NCBI RefSeq assembly: GCF_024539815.1
Contig: NZ_JAHHIU010000089.1
Location: 28,141-92,140, forward strand
DNA length: 64,000 nucleotides
Direction: 5' to 3'
From: Streptomyces hayashii
GTDB lineage: Bacteria > Actinomycetota > Actinomycetes > Streptomycetales > Streptomycetaceae
This document shows positions 8,962 to 18,126 of the stretch, one piece after another. Position numbers and translations under genes: made by a program. The notes under the pieces were generated by a model, which saw only the letters and a list, made by a program, of their open reading frames with translations, was not told the origin of the DNA and did not search any database. Numbering within the stretch: the first letter of the stretch is position 1; every line of letters starts with the position of its first letter.

Positions 8962-9213
8962 TCAGCCCTCGACGCCGGCCGGCTTGGCGGTCGCCGAGAC
9001 CTGGTGCACGGGGTGCGTCTCCTTCGGCTGGCCCAGACCGGCGGCGCGCATCGCCGCGCCGACGACGCCGCCGAGCGCCACGATCACCATGCCGGCCCAG
9101 AAGCCGATCGGCTCGGCCATCACCATGAACACGCCCGCGACCGTGAAACCGATGAAGACGATGGTGACGCCGGTCCAGGCGGCCGGGGTGTGTCCGTGGC
9201 TGCTGCCCGCCAT
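8962..9213 (-). CDS. HGxxPAAW-family small membrane protein
   Basis: 83-residue protein with N-terminal SHGHTPAAW, the motif that names this actinobacterial family, followed by two hydrophobic segments (about 15-35 and 40-58) and a short polar tail. Function unknown. The ATG at 9211-9213 follows a GAGGAG Shine-Dalgarno; longer frames through this ATG are arginine-rich noise. It is one of three small membrane genes lying between trpE and trpC. Confidence 0.82.
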   Translation of the reverse strand: MAGSSHGHTPAAWTGVTIVFIGFTVAGVFMVMAEPIGFWAGMVIVALGGVVGAAMRAAGLGQPKETHPVHQVSATAKPAGVEG

Positions 9214-9359
9214 GTCTTGCTCCTCGTTGCTGTCTCTGTGTCCGTCCGAGCCGGACGCTCGTCGTCCATTGTCCCGTACGCGCGGGCGCGCCGGACGCGG
9301 GGGTCGGGGTCCCGTCGAGTCTGATTCGCCACACCCGCGGTCGGGGAAGGGCGACCTGG

Positions 9360-10010
9360 TCAGGCCGGGTCCATCCCGGTCGGGTCCTCGCCGCGGTCCA
9401 GGGCCTTCCACATCTCCTCGGGCCGCTCGGGGTCGGCGGGGCGGGCCGTGCGCCGGGGGCGCGGGGCGCCGTCGCGCTCGTAGCGGCCGGACATGGCGGG
9501 CCACCGGCGGCCGTAGCGCAGGGCGAGCAGACCGGCGAGGAGGATCAGGGCGCCGCCCACGGCCGCGGCGTAGGGCCATGCGGTGTGGCTGAACGAGGCC
9601 ACGGCGGCCGAGGTGTCGCCGGTGGCCTTGGCGGCCTGCTCGTCGAGCGCGGCGCTGTCTCCGGCGCCGAGCAGGGCGGCGGCCATGATCCCCGCGCCGG
9701 AGAGCGCGAGCAGGGCGGAGACGGCGAGCCGGCCGGCCCGGCGGACCGCGAAGACGGCGACGAGCGCGGCCAGGCCCACTATGGCGAGCGCCGCGGGCAC
9801 GCCCGTGACGTCGCTGCCCCGGGCGGTCAGGGAGAAGGGGCCGCCGGCGACCGTCGCCGTGCCCTCGGACCAGCGCTGGCGGCTGGCCAGCAGGGTCACG
9901 GCCGAGCCCAGCGCGCCGCTCAGCAGGGCGACGGCGAGGCTTCGGCGGCTCGACCGGGCGGCGGCGGTTTCGGGACGTGGAGGAGGAACAGCAGCAGTCA
10001 CGTACTCCAC
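9360..10010 (-). CDS. trp-region conserved membrane protein (TIGR02234 type)
   Basis: About 216 residues with four hydrophobic segments (near 26-45, 72-90, 96-115, 146-165) and a charged, Pro/Arg-rich C-terminus ending in EMWKALDRGEDPTGMDP, which I recall as typical of the TIGR02234 family found next to actinobacterial trp genes. Function unknown. Two GTG starts compete: 10008-10010 and 9999-10001 (VTAAVPPP); the latter has GGAG just upstream, the former no clear ribosome site. It follows trpE by 85 bases. Confidence 0.82.
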   Translation of the reverse strand: MEYVTAAVPPPRPETAAARSSRRSLAVALLSGALGSAVTLLASRQRWSEGTATVAGGPFSLTARGSDVTGVPAALAIVGLAALVAVFAVRRAGRLAVSALLALSGAGIMAAALLGAGDSAALDEQAAKATGDTSAAVASFSHTAWPYAAAVGGALILLAGLLALRYGRRWPAMSGRYERDGAPRPRRTARPADPERPEEMWKALDRGEDPTGMDPA

Positions 10011-10095
10011 TATCGCCTGAACCCCGGGCGAACCGGCACCCGGGGTTCACGTGAGACGCGTCCTATCTCCGCCGGACCGTGCGCGAAGCGCCCTG

Positions 10096-11580
10096 TCAGC
10101 CGAGCCGGTTGGCGGTGTGGACGGCGCGCAGGACGGCCGCCGCCTTGTTGCGGCACTCCTGGTCCTCGGCGACCGGGTCGGAGTCGGCGACGATGCCCGC
10201 ACCGGCCTGGACGTAGGCGGTGCCGTCGCGCAGCAGGGCGGTGCGGATGGCGATGGCGGTGTCGGAGTCGCCCGCGAAGTCGAGGTAGCCGACGCAGCCG
10301 CCGTACAGGCCGCGCCGGGAGGGCTCCAGCTCGTCGATGATCTGCATGGCGCGCGGCTTGGGGGCGCCGGAGAGGGTGCCGGCGGGGAAGCAGGCGGTGA
10401 GGACGTCGAAGGCGGTGCGGCCCGGGGCGACCTTGCCGGTGACGGTGGAGACGATGTGCATCACGTGCGAGTACCGCTCGACGGACATGAAGTCGACGAC
10501 CTCGACCGAGCCCGGCTCGCAGACCCGGCCCAGGTCGTTGCGGCCCAGGTCGACGAGCATGAGGTGCTCGGCGCGCTCCTTGGGGTCGGCGAGCAGTTCG
10601 TCGGCGAGGGCCTGGTCCTCCTGCGGGGTGGCCCCGCGGTGCCGGGTGCCGGCGATGGGGTGGACCATGGCGTGTCCGTCCTCGACCTTGACCAGGGCCT
10701 CCGGGGAGGAGCCCACGACGTCGAAGCCGTCGAAGCGGAACAGGTACATGTACGGCGAGGGGTTCGTCGCCCGCAGGACCCGGTAGACGTCCAGCGCGGA
10801 CGCCGTGCACGGCGTCTCGAAGCGCTGGGAGGGGACGACCTGGAAGGCCTCGCCGGCGCGGATGCGCTCCTTGACGTCCTCGACGGCCGCCCGGAAGTCG
10901 GGGCCGCCCCACAGGGCGGTGTACTCGGGGAGTTCGGAGGGCGGCAGGACGGCCGGGGGCTGGGCGACCGGGCGGGAGAGGTCGGCCTCCATGGCGTCGA
11001 GGCGGGCCACGGCGTCGGCGTAGGCCTCGTCGACGCCCGTGTCGAGGTCGTTGTGGTTGATCGCGTTGGCGATCAGCAGGACGGAGCCCTCCCAGTGGTC
11101 CATGACGGCGAGGTCGCTGGTCAGGAGCATGGTCAGTTCGGGGAGCTTCAGGTCGTCGCGCTCGCCGGGGCCGATCTTCTCCAGGCGGCGCACGATGTCG
11201 TAGCCGAGGTAGCCGACCATGCCGCCGGTGAAGGGCGGCATGTCCTCCTGGTGCGGGGTGTGGAGGGTCTCGATGGTGGCGCGCAGCGCGGCGAGCGGGT
11301 CCCCGTCGACGGGGACGCCGACCGGTGGGGTGCCGAGCCAGTGGGTCCGGCCCTCGCGCGCGGTGAGCGTGGCGGCGCTGCGGACGCCCACGAAGGAGTA
11401 CCGGGACCATCGAAATGCCGTGCGGCCGTTCTCCGCGGACTCCAGCAGGAAGGTGCCGGGGCGCTCGGCGGCGAGCTTGCGGTAGAGCGCGACCGGGGTG
11501 TCGCCGTCGGCGAGGAGCTTGCGGGTGACCGGGATGACGCGACGGTCGGAGGCCAGCTTGCGGAACGTGTCGAGGTCCAT
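10096..11580 (-). CDS. trpE: Anthranilate synthase component I
   Basis: Makes anthranilate from chorismate with ammonia from a TrpG partner, which is not in this window. 494 residues. The regulatory LLES motif (residues 45-48), part of the Trp feedback site, is intact. The chorismate-binding core shows IAGTRHRG, LMLVDLGRNDLGRV and the TLSGAPKPRAM segment. The ATG at 11578-11580 has AAGG upstream and lies 11 bases after the hisI stop, so trpE is probably read from the hisI transcript and histidine and tryptophan synthesis meet here. Confidence 0.96.
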   Translation of the reverse strand: MDLDTFRKLASDRRVIPVTRKLLADGDTPVALYRKLAAERPGTFLLESAENGRTAFRWSRYSFVGVRSAATLTAREGRTHWLGTPPVGVPVDGDPLAALRATIETLHTPHQEDMPPFTGGMVGYLGYDIVRRLEKIGPGERDDLKLPELTMLLTSDLAVMDHWEGSVLLIANAINHNDLDTGVDEAYADAVARLDAMEADLSRPVAQPPAVLPPSELPEYTALWGGPDFRAAVEDVKERIRAGEAFQVVPSQRFETPCTASALDVYRVLRATNPSPYMYLFRFDGFDVVGSSPEALVKVEDGHAMVHPIAGTRHRGATPQEDQALADELLADPKERAEHLMLVDLGRNDLGRVCEPGSVEVVDFMSVERYSHVMHIVSTVTGKVAPGRTAFDVLTACFPAGTLSGAPKPRAMQIIDELEPSRRGLYGGCVGYLDFAGDSDTAIAIRTALLRDGTAYVQAGAGIVADSDPVAEDQECRNKAAAVLRAVHTANRLG

Positions 11581-11591
11581 GGCGGCTGACC

Positions 11592-12020
11592 TTACTGATC
11601 CGAGGCGGGGCGGCCGGAATCGGCGGCGGGGGCGTCGGCGGCGGAGTCCGTGCGGAGCACGTCGGCGTCGAAGCAGGTGCGGGCGCCGGTGTGGCAGGCG
11701 GCGCCGACCTGGTCGACCTTGACGAGCACGGTGTCCGCGTCGCAGTCGAGGGCGACGGACTTGACCCACTGGAAGTGGCCGGAGGTGTCGCCCTTGACCC
11801 AGTACTCGCGGCGGCTGCGCGACCAGTAGGTGCAGCGGCCGGTGGTGAGCGTGCGGTGCAGCGCCTCGTCGTCCATCCAGCCGAGCATGAGCACCTCACC
11901 GGTGTCGTACTGCTGGGCGATGGCGGGGACGAGTCCGTCGGCGCTGCGCTTGAGGCGCGCGGCGATCTCGGGGGCGAGCCGACTGCTCGTGCGACGGGCG
12001 GGCGGGGGCGTGCTGGTCAT
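11592..12020 (-). CDS. hisI: Phosphoribosyl-AMP cyclohydrolase
   Basis: Third step of histidine synthesis: opens the adenine ring of phosphoribosyl-AMP. 142 residues, monofunctional, with no HisE domain. The metal-binding signatures are present: the DCDADTVL segment and CHTGARTCF. The C-terminal 20 residues are Ala/Asp/Ser-rich and not conserved. The start is the ATG at 12018-12020; another ATG lies three codons upstream with no better ribosome site. It is separated from the main his operon by about 2.7 kb and placed directly before trpE. Confidence 0.93.
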   Translation of the reverse strand: MTSTPPPARRTSSRLAPEIAARLKRSADGLVPAIAQQYDTGEVLMLGWMDDEALHRTLTTGRCTYWSRSRREYWVKGDTSGHFQWVKSVALDCDADTVLVKVDQVGAACHTGARTCFDADVLRTDSAADAPAADSGRPASDQ

Positions 12021-12146
12021 GGGTGCCATTGTGCCGTGCGCCACTGACGGTGACGGCGCGGTGTCCAGTGGGTGGGCAGCGGGCGCGCGGCGATGGCGCG
12101 TTCCCGACGGGTGGGCGCGGCCGCGGCGCCGCCGTAGGCTGACTGC

Positions 12147-12782
12147 ATGTCGACTTTCGCCAAGCGTGAACGGCTTCTGCTCGCCGACCTCTTGGAAACG
12201 GCGGGTCCCGAGGCGCCGACCCTCTGCGAGGGCTGGCTGACCCGGGACCTGGCGGCTCACGTGGTGGTGCGCGAGCGCCGTCCGGACGCCGCCGGGGGCC
12301 TTCTGATCAAACAGCTCGCGTCCCGTCTGGACAGGGCGATGGAGGAGTTCGCCGCCAAGCCGTACGAGGAGCTCCTGCAACTGATCCGCACCGGCCCGCC
12401 GCGCTTCTCGCCGTTCCAGCTCAAGCAGCTGGACGAGGCGTCGAACACGATCGAGTTCTACGTCCACACCGAGGACGTCCGCCGTGCCCGGCCCGACTGG
12501 ACGCCGCGCGCCGTCGACCCGGTCTTCCAGGACGCCCTGTGGTCCCGGCTGGAGCGCACCGCACGGCTGATGGGCCGCGGCGCGGCGACGGGGCTGGTGC
12601 TGCGCCGCCCGGACGGCCGTACGGCGGTCGCCAACCGGGGCACCCCGGTGGTGACGGCGACCGGGGAGCCGTCGGAGCTGCTGCTGCTCCTGTACGGCCG
12701 GCAGAGCGTCGCCGCGGTGGAGCTGGACGGCGAGAAGGAGGCGATCGAGCGGCTGCACGGCGGCAAGCAGCTCGGCATCTGA
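12147..12782 (+). CDS. TIGR03085-type maleylpyruvate isomerase/DinB-fold protein
   Basis: 211-residue protein of the DinB/mycothiol-dependent enzyme fold, matching what I recall of the TIGR03085 family common in actinobacteria. The helical bundle starts with [20 protein letters not shown]; the His of [10 protein letters not shown] and the later [11 protein letters not shown] supply the three-His metal-site pattern typical of the fold. A C-terminal SCP2-like part ([10 protein letters not shown] to the end) follows. The substrate is unknown, possibly a mycothiol-linked reaction. It is transcribed divergently from hisI and converges with the MFS gene. Confidence 0.75.
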   Translation: MSTFAKRERLLLADLLETAGPEAPTLCEGWLTRDLAAHVVVRERRPDAAGGLLIKQLASRLDRAMEEFAAKPYEELLQLIRTGPPRFSPFQLKQLDEASNTIEFYVHTEDVRRARPDWTPRAVDPVFQDALWSRLERTARLMGRGAATGLVLRRPDGRTAVANRGTPVVTATGEPSELLLLLYGRQSVAAVELDGEKEAIERLHGGKQLGI

Positions 12783-12800
12783 TCCCTCCGGCGCCGCTTC

Positions 12801-12848
12801 GGGGCCGTCGTCGGGGCCGTCGTCGGGGCCTTCGTCGGGGCATTCGTC
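12801..12848. repeat. 12-bp tandem repeat, four copies
   Basis: Units GGGGCCGTCGTC (two exact), GGGGCCTTCGTC and GGGGCATTCGTC fill the short spacer between two converging genes and run into the MFS stop codon at 12847-12849. Confidence 0.8.
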
Positions 12849-14103
12849 AGCGCGGGAGTTCCGCGCGGCGCAGCGCCGGCACGGCCAGCGCGACGACCCC
12901 GCCGAGCCCGCAGACCCCGGCGCTGACGACGAACACGGGGCCGGTGCCCCAGGCGCCGACGGCGGCGGCGGACAGCGGCATGCTGAGCGGGGTCAGGCCG
13001 AGGCTGACGAGGCTGGAGACGGCGGTCACGCGGCCCAGGTAGGCGGGCGTGGCCTGGGTCTGGAGCAGGGCCGCGCACACGGCGCCGCTGAGCCCGGCGA
13101 GGAGCCCGATCAGCAGGGCGGTGCCGACGGCCGCGACGAGGGTCGGCGCGTACGCGAGGGCGCCGACGGCCAGCGAGCCCGCCAGGATCGACAGGCCGGC
13201 CACCCGGCCGGCGTGCGGGAGCCGCCCCCGCAGGGCCAGCAGCAGCGAGGCGGCGCCCGCGCCGACGCCGAATCCGGACAGCACCCAGCCCATGCCGGAG
13301 GCGCCCCAGCCGCGTTCGTCGGCGAGCAGGGTCAGGCCCACGTTGAGCGGTCCGACGAAGCCGAGGTCGCCGAGGGCGATGGCCGCGGTGAGCGGCGCGA
13401 GGACCCGGTGGCGGCGGATGTGGCGCAGCCCTGCCACCAGATCGGCCCAGGCGGTCCGCCCTCGGGCGTCCGCGGTGTCGTCCGGCGGCAGCTCCCGCAT
13501 CCGTACGCGGACCAGCAGCGGCAGTGAGAGGGCTGTCAGCAGCCCGGCGAGCCCGAACGCGGCGGCCGCGCCGCCCACGGCGACTCCGAGCCCGCCGAGC
13601 GGGGCGCCCACGATGACGGCGAACCGGTAGGCCAGGCCGCGCATGCCCTGCACCCGGGCGAGCTGGCCGCGGTCGGCGATCCGGGCGGGCAGCGCGCCCA
13701 CGGCGGGCACGAACACGGCGTCCACCGTGCCGAACACCAGGGCGAGGACTGTGAGCGGCCACAGGCGGGGGCCGGTGAGGAGCAGCAGCCCGGCCACCGC
13801 GAGCACGGCCGCGCAGCGCACCGCGTCACTGCCGATCACGATCCGGCGCGGCCCGAACCGGTCGGCGATCACTCCCCCGCCCAGCATGAGCACCGCGCGC
13901 GGCACTGCGCTCACGGACAGCACCAGTCCCGCCTGGGCGGGGGTGCCGGCCTGGACGGCGGCCCAGGACAGGGCGACGTAGTAGACGCCGTCGCCGGCCA
14001 TCGAGGAGGCGTAGGCGGCCAGCCAGCGCAGGACGTTGCCGTCGCGGTGGGCGGGGCGCTGGGCGGCGGTCCGGGTGGCGGACGACCGGGGGGCGGTGGT
14101 CAT
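12847..14103 (-). CDS. MFS transporter, likely drug exporter
   Basis: 418-residue major facilitator with about 12 membrane segments. The MFS loop 2-3 signature is recognisable as [14 protein letters not shown] after the second helix pair. Similar proteins (MFS_3/TetA-like) export drugs by proton antiport. The ATG at 14101-14103 lies 11 bases after the regulator stop (14115), so the two are an operon under the operator at 14721-14760. The stop codon falls in a 12-bp tandem repeat. The substrate cannot be inferred. Confidence 0.86.
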   Translation of the reverse strand: MTTAPRSSATRTAAQRPAHRDGNVLRWLAAYASSMAGDGVYYVALSWAAVQAGTPAQAGLVLSVSAVPRAVLMLGGGVIADRFGPRRIVIGSDAVRCAAVLAVAGLLLLTGPRLWPLTVLALVFGTVDAVFVPAVGALPARIADRGQLARVQGMRGLAYRFAVIVGAPLGGLGVAVGGAAAAFGLAGLLTALSLPLLVRVRMRELPPDDTADARGRTAWADLVAGLRHIRRHRVLAPLTAAIALGDLGFVGPLNVGLTLLADERGWGASGMGWVLSGFGVGAGAASLLLALRGRLPHAGRVAGLSILAGSLAVGALAYAPTLVAAVGTALLIGLLAGLSGAVCAALLQTQATPAYLGRVTAVSSLVSLGLTPLSMPLSAAAVGAWGTGPVFVVSAGVCGLGGVVALAVPALRRAELPR

Positions 14104-14114
14104 GGCCGGGCCTC

Positions 14115-14702
14115 TCAGGGGCGGAACGGGAAGCCGTACAGATGGAGGGCGACGTTCTCGCGCCCCTCGGTGTCGCCGTCGGCCTCGGCCGCGCGTCCCT
14201 TGTCGACGTACCTGGTCATCAGGGCGTGCACCTCCCGGCCCAGTTCGGCCAGTTCGGCGGAGGTCAGCCGGGAGAGGTACTCGGAGTCGAACGAGGCGCT
14301 GTTCCACTCGGGGGCCCAGGAGGCCCGTTCGTCGAGGTGGCGGTGGTACAGCTCGCTGCGGTGAGCGAAGAAGAGACGGGAGGCCGACCGGTGCGCGGCC
14401 GCCTTCTCCGGCGCGTCGCGGAAGTCCTCGTCGTGGATGCTGACGCCGTCCGACGCGGGCCGCCACCAGCGCTCGCGCCCGTCCGCGCTCTGCGGCTCCG
14501 CCTGTTCGATCAGTCCGTGCTCGGCGAGTTTGCGCAGGTGGTAGCTGACCAGCGAGACGGCTTCGCCGACGAGTTCGGCCAGCCGTGAGGCCGTGGCCAC
14601 GCGCTCCAGGTACAGCGCCCGGTACAGGTTCAGCCGCAACGGGTGGGCGAGCGCCTTCAGCGTGCCCAGGTCGGTGATGCGCCGGTTCTCCCCGCTTGTC
14701 AT
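14115..14702 (-). CDS. ArsR-like winged-helix regulator
   Basis: 195 residues. An N-terminal winged helix-turn-helix (about 10-85) has LAHPLRLNLYRAL and the recognition region VSLVSYHLRKLAEHGLIE, typical of ArsR/HTH_20 repressors. The C-terminal half (about 95-195) is a helical, charged region of the kind seen in exporter-linked regulators and may bind a ligand. It heads an operon with the MFS exporter. The very clear AT-rich inverted repeat just upstream of the ATG suggests that it represses its own operon; the ligand is unknown. Confidence 0.85.
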   Translation of the reverse strand: MTSGENRRITDLGTLKALAHPLRLNLYRALYLERVATASRLAELVGEAVSLVSYHLRKLAEHGLIEQAEPQSADGRERWWRPASDGVSIHDEDFRDAPEKAAAHRSASRLFFAHRSELYHRHLDERASWAPEWNSASFDSEYLSRLTSAELAELGREVHALMTRYVDKGRAAEADGDTEGRENVALHLYGFPFRP

Positions 14703-14720
14703 GACCTCACGGTAGAAACG

Positions 14721-14760
14721 AAAGAGAAGTTGCGCAATAAATTTTGTGCAACTTTTCTTT
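14721..14760. promoter_or_regulatory. Operator-like inverted repeat before the ArsR-like gene
   Basis: Arms AAAGAGAAGTTGCGCAA (14721-14737) and TTGTGCAACTTTTCTTT (14744-14760) are complementary at 15 of 17 positions around the spacer TAAATT. The inner cores TTGCGCAA and TTGTGCAA are each near-palindromes, so two repressor dimers could bind. It begins 19 bases from the start codon and is very AT-rich for this genome. Confidence 0.75.
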
Positions 14761-14777
14761 CGCGTCCGGCCATGAGG

Positions 14778-14807
14778 GAGCCCCGACCACCGGAGCGGTC
14801 GGGGCTC
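14778..14807 (-). terminator. Terminator after hisF
   Basis: 11-bp inverted repeat (14778-14788 with 14797-14807) 29 bases beyond the hisF stop; it ends the his operon and insulates the downstream regulator. Confidence 0.75.
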
Positions 14808-14835
14808 GCCTCAGGTCATCGCGTCCGCGCGGGCG

Positions 14836-15591
14836 TCACCGCACCGGGTGACCGGCCTGCCGGAGCGTGTCCTTCACCTCGCCGATCCTCAGGTCGCCGA
14901 AGTGGAACACCGACGCGGCCAGCACCGCGTCCGCGCCCGCCTCGACGGCCGGCGGGAAGTCCGCGAGCCGCCCGGCGCCGCCGGAGGCGATCACCGGGAT
15001 CCTGACGTGCTTGCGGACGGCGGCGATCATCTCCAGGTCGTAGCCGTCCTTGGTGCCGTCGGCGTCCATCGAGTTGAGCAGGATCTCGCCCGCGCCCAGC
15101 TCGGCCGCCCGGTGCGCCCACTCGACGGCGTCGATGCCGGTGCCCTGGCGACCGCCGTGCGTCGTCACCTCGAAGGACCCCGCCTCCGTCCGCCGCGCGT
15201 CGACCGACAGCACCAGCACCTGACGGCCGAACCGCTCGGCGATCTCCCTGATCAGCTCCGGACGGGCGATCGCGGCGGTGTTGACGCCCACCTTGTCGGC
15301 GCCGGCCCGCAGCAGCTTGTCGACGTCCTCCGGGGTGCGCACCCCGCCGCCGACGGTCAGCGGGATGAACACCTGCTCGGCGGTGCGGCGCACCACGTCG
15401 TAGGTGGTCTCGCGGTTGCCCGAGGAGGCGGTGATGTCGAGGAACGTCAGCTCGTCGGCGCCCTCGGCGTCGTACACCTTGGCCATCTCGACGGGGTCGC
15501 CCGCGTCGCGCAGGTTCTGGAAGTTGACGCCCTTGACGACCCGGCCGGCGTCCACGTCCAGGCAGGGGATGACCCGTACGGCGAGCGTCAT
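14836..15591 (-). CDS. hisF: Imidazole glycerol phosphate synthase, cyclase subunit
   Basis: Takes ammonia from HisH and closes the imidazole ring, giving imidazole glycerol phosphate and AICAR. 251 residues, a (beta/alpha)8 barrel. Catalytic Asp12 lies in [16 protein letters not shown], and the second Asp (about 131) in the [11 protein letters not shown] segment; the phosphate loops GGGVRTP and ASGGAG are intact. The ATG overlaps the ridA stop (ATGA at 15588-15591). Last gene of the his operon, followed by a terminator. Confidence 0.97.
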   Translation of the reverse strand: MTLAVRVIPCLDVDAGRVVKGVNFQNLRDAGDPVEMAKVYDAEGADELTFLDITASSGNRETTYDVVRRTAEQVFIPLTVGGGVRTPEDVDKLLRAGADKVGVNTAAIARPELIREIAERFGRQVLVLSVDARRTEAGSFEVTTHGGRQGTGIDAVEWAHRAAELGAGEILLNSMDADGTKDGYDLEMIAAVRKHVRIPVIASGGAGRLADFPPAVEAGADAVLAASVFHFGDLRIGEVKDTLRQAGHPVR

Positions 15592-15986
15592 GCCGACGCC
15601 CCCCTTCGGAACGCCTCGACCTCGACCTCGACCACCAGACTCGGGTCCACGAGACCGGCCACGATGAGCATGGACGCGGCGGGCCGGACGGCGTCGAACA
15701 GCTCCTTGTGGGCGCGTCCGACGTCGTCCACGTCCCGCGCGTGGGTGAGGTACATGCGGGTGCGCACGACGTCCTCGCGCCCGAGGCCCAGCTCCGCCAG
15801 GGCCGCGAAAGCGACGTTGAAGGCGTTGAGCGTCTGCTCGTAGGGGCCGCCGCCGGCGATCTCGCCGTCCACGATCGAGGTGCAGCCGGAGACGAGCACC
15901 AGACCGCTGGGCAGCTCCACCGCGCGGGAGTATCCGAAGACGTCCTCCCAGGGCGCGCCGGTCGCGACGCGTCGCAGCTCACTCAC
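15588..15986 (-). CDS. RidA-family protein inside the his operon
   Basis: 132 residues of the RidA/YjgF fold. The family hydrolyses reactive enamine/imine intermediates such as 2-aminoacrylate made by PLP enzymes. Seen: [15 protein letters not shown] near the N-terminus and the Arg of VVRTRMYLT, where RidA keeps its substrate-binding Arg. Both ends overlap neighbours (GTGA-type with priA, ATGA with hisF), so it is translated with them. Its place suggests protection of his enzymes or removal of an imine by-product; this is inference. Some members of the fold lack enzyme activity. Confidence 0.85.
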   Translation of the reverse strand: MSELRRVATGAPWEDVFGYSRAVELPSGLVLVSGCTSIVDGEIAGGGPYEQTLNAFNVAFAALAELGLGREDVVRTRMYLTHARDVDDVGRAHKELFDAVRPAASMLIVAGLVDPSLVVEVEVEAFRRGASA

Positions 15987-16708
15987 CGGGCCACCGCCTC
16001 CAGGGCCTCTTCCAGGGTGAACGCCTCGGCGTACAGCGCCTTGCCGACGATGGAGCCCTCGACGCCGAGCGGCACCAGCTCGGCGATGGCGCGCAGGTCG
16101 TCCAGGGACGAGACGCCGCCGGACGCCACGATCGGGCGGTCGGTCACGGCGCACACGTTGCGCAGCAGCTCCAGGTTCGGACCCTGCAGGGTGCCGTCCT
16201 TGGCGATGTCGGTGACGACGTACCGCGCGCAGCCCTCCTCGTCGAGGCGCGCCAGCGTCTCGTACAGGTCGCCGCCGTCGCGGGTCCAGCCGCGGCCGCG
16301 CAGGGTCGTTCCGCGCACGTCCAGCCCGACCGCGATCTTGTCGCCGTGCTCGGAGATGACCTTGGCGACCCACTCGGGCGTCTCCAGGGCGGCCGTGCCC
16401 AGGTTCACGCGCGTGCAGCCGGTGGCGAGGGCGGCGGCGAGGGTGTCGTCGTCGCGGATGCCGCCGGAGAGCTCCACCTTGATGTCCATCGCGCCCGCGA
16501 CCTCGGCGATCAGCGCGCGGTTGTCGCCGGTGCCGAACGCGGCGTCCAGGTCGACCAGGTGCAGCCACTCGGCGCCCGACCGCTGCCAGGCGAGGGCGGC
16601 CTCCAGCGGGGAGCCGTAGGAGGTCTCGGTTCCGGACTCGCCGTGCACGAGACGGACGGCCTGGCCGTCGCGGACGTCGACGGCGGGGAGGAGTTCGAGC
16701 TTGCTCAC
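15983..16708 (-). CDS. priA: Bifunctional HisA/TrpF isomerase PriA
   Basis: One (beta/alpha)8 barrel that isomerises both ProFAR (histidine) and phosphoribosylanthranilate (tryptophan). Known in Streptomyces and Mycobacterium, where no separate trpF exists. 241 residues. The general base Asp11 lies in [13 protein letters not shown]; the GRGWTRDGG segment holds the Arg and Trp that rearrange for the two substrates; the second acid is in TDIAKDGTL. The GTG at 16706-16708 overlaps the hisH stop, and its own stop overlaps the RidA GTG. Absence of any trpF in the window agrees with dual use. Confidence 0.93.
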   Translation of the reverse strand: MSKLELLPAVDVRDGQAVRLVHGESGTETSYGSPLEAALAWQRSGAEWLHLVDLDAAFGTGDNRALIAEVAGAMDIKVELSGGIRDDDTLAAALATGCTRVNLGTAALETPEWVAKVISEHGDKIAVGLDVRGTTLRGRGWTRDGGDLYETLARLDEEGCARYVVTDIAKDGTLQGPNLELLRNVCAVTDRPIVASGGVSSLDDLRAIAELVPLGVEGSIVGKALYAEAFTLEEALEAVAR

Positions 16709-17358
16709 AGTGTTCCGATCCAGTTGGTGAGGAGCTGGGCTCCGGCGTCGCCGGACTTCTCGGGGTGGAACTGCGTGGCCCACAGGGCGCCGTTCTCCAC
16801 GGCGGCCACGAACGGCTTGCCGTGCGTCGACCAGGCCACCTTGGGAGCGCGCATCGTCGGGTTGAGCACTTCCAGGGACCAGTCCTGGACGGCGTAGGAG
16901 TGCACGAAGTAGTAGCGCGCGTCCGCGTCCAGGCCGGCGAACAGCTCGGAGCCGGCCGGGGCGTCGACGGTGTTCCAGCCCATGTGGGGCACGATCTCGG
17001 CCTGCAGCGGCTCGACCGCGCCGGGCCATTCGTCGAGGCCCTCGGTCTCCACGCCGTGCTCGATGCCACGGGCGAAGAGGATCTGCATGCCGACGCAGAT
17101 GCCCATCACCGGGCGCCCGCCGGACAGCCGGCGGCCGATGATCCAGTCGCCGCGGGCCTCCTTCAGGCCCCGCATGCAGGCGGCGAACGCGCCGACGCCG
17201 GGCACCAGCAGTCCGTCGGCGTTCATGGCCGTGTCGAAGTCACGCGTGATCTCGACGTCGGCGCCGGCGCGCGCGAGCGCTCGCTCGGCGGAACGGACGT
17301 TGCCGAAGCCGTAGTCGAAGACGACGACCTTCTTCGCGCTGTGCGCAGCGCCGCTCAA
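16705..17358 (-). CDS. hisH: Imidazole glycerol phosphate synthase, glutaminase subunit
   Basis: Class I glutamine amidotransferase that feeds ammonia to HisF. The nucleophile is the Cys of GICVGMQIL; His and Glu of the triad are in QFHPEKSG. The start is uncertain. A GGAGG lies 7 bases before TTG at 17356-17358 and only one base before GTG at 17362-17364. I prefer the TTG because its spacing is right and it overlaps the stop of the preceding small ORF (TTGA), the same coupling seen elsewhere in the operon. This gives 217 residues. Confidence 0.93.
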   Translation of the reverse strand: MSGAAHSAKKVVVFDYGFGNVRSAERALARAGADVEITRDFDTAMNADGLLVPGVGAFAACMRGLKEARGDWIIGRRLSGGRPVMGICVGMQILFARGIEHGVETEGLDEWPGAVEPLQAEIVPHMGWNTVDAPAGSELFAGLDADARYYFVHSYAVQDWSLEVLNPTMRAPKVAWSTHGKPFVAAVENGALWATQFHPEKSGDAGAQLLTNWIGTL

Positions 17359-17519
17359 TTCCACACCTCCAGCCGCACGACGCCCGCCGCGAGACACATC
17401 GCGGCGCCGATCGACAGCAGCACGATCAGGTTCCTGGGCATCTTCTGCTTGACGAAGGAGTAGACGCCTCCGGCGAGGAAGAGGCCGACGACGATCAGGA
17501 CGGTGGACAGTCCGCTCAT
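17355..17519 (-). CDS. Small membrane protein between hisB and hisH
   Basis: 54 residues from the ATG at 17517-17519, ending in TGA at 17355-17357. The sequence begins [20 protein letters not shown] and has two hydrophobic segments (about 5-20 and 31-47) around a short basic loop KQKMPRN, a hairpin membrane protein. It starts 4 bases after the hisB stop, and its stop overlaps the likely hisH TTG, so it is translated as part of the his operon. No known domain is recognised; I recall a similar small gene at this place in other Streptomyces but cannot check. Confidence 0.75.
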   Translation of the reverse strand: MSGLSTVLIVVGLFLAGGVYSFVKQKMPRNLIVLLSIGAAMCLAAGVVRLEVWN

Positions 17520-17523
17520 GGTG

Positions 17524-18126
17524 TTACAGCGCGCCCTTCGTGGAGGGGAGGATGCCGGCCGCGCGCGGGTCGCGCTCGGAGGCGTAGCGCAGCGCCCGGG
17601 CCAGCGCCTTGAACTGGCACTCCACGATGTGGTGCGCGTTGCGCCCGTAGGGCACGTGCACGTGCAGGGCGATCTGCGCCTGCGCGACGAAGGACTCCAG
17701 GATGTGCCGGGTCATCGTCGTGTCGTACTCGCCGATCATCGGCGCCATGTTCTCGGGCTCGGTGTGCACGAGGTAGGGGCGGCCGGACAGGTCGACGGTC
17801 ACCTGGGCGAGCGACTCGTCCAGCGGGACCGTGCAGTTGCCGAAGCGGTAGATGCCCACCTTGTCGCCGAGGGCCTGCTTGAAGGCCGCGCCGAGCGCGA
17901 GGGCGGTGTCCTCGATGGTGTGGTGGGAGTCGATGTGCAGGTCGCCGTCGGTCTTCACGGTGAGGTCGAACAGACCGTGCCGGCCGAGCTGGTCGAGCAT
18001 GTGGTCGTAGAAGCCGACGCCGGTCGCCACGTCGACCTTGCCGGAGCCGTCGAGGTCGATCTCGACGAGGACCGACGTCTCCTTCGTCGTGCGCTCAATT
18101 CTTCCGATACGGCCTTCGCGAGTCAT
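17524..18126 (-). CDS. hisB: Imidazoleglycerol-phosphate dehydratase
   Basis: Dehydrates imidazole glycerol phosphate to imidazole acetol phosphate, a Mn-dependent enzyme. 200 residues, only the dehydratase domain (no histidinol phosphatase fusion as in E. coli). The duplicated His-rich metal motifs are visible: [19 protein letters not shown] and, in the second half, AHHIVE. The ATG overlaps the hisC stop (ATGA at 18123-18126). Confidence 0.97.
   Translation of the reverse strand: MTREGRIGRIERTTKETSVLVEIDLDGSGKVDVATGVGFYDHMLDQLGRHGLFDLTVKTDGDLHIDSHHTIEDTALALGAAFKQALGDKVGIYRFGNCTVPLDESLAQVTVDLSGRPYLVHTEPENMAPMIGEYDTTMTRHILESFVAQAQIALHVHVPYGRNAHHIVECQFKALARALRYASERDPRAAGILPSTKGAL

Noticed and set aside
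12421..12843. Arg/Pro-rich minus-strand frame over the TIGR03085 gene and tandem repeat
   Set aside because: It is translation of the repeat and an antisense shadow, with no ribosome site.
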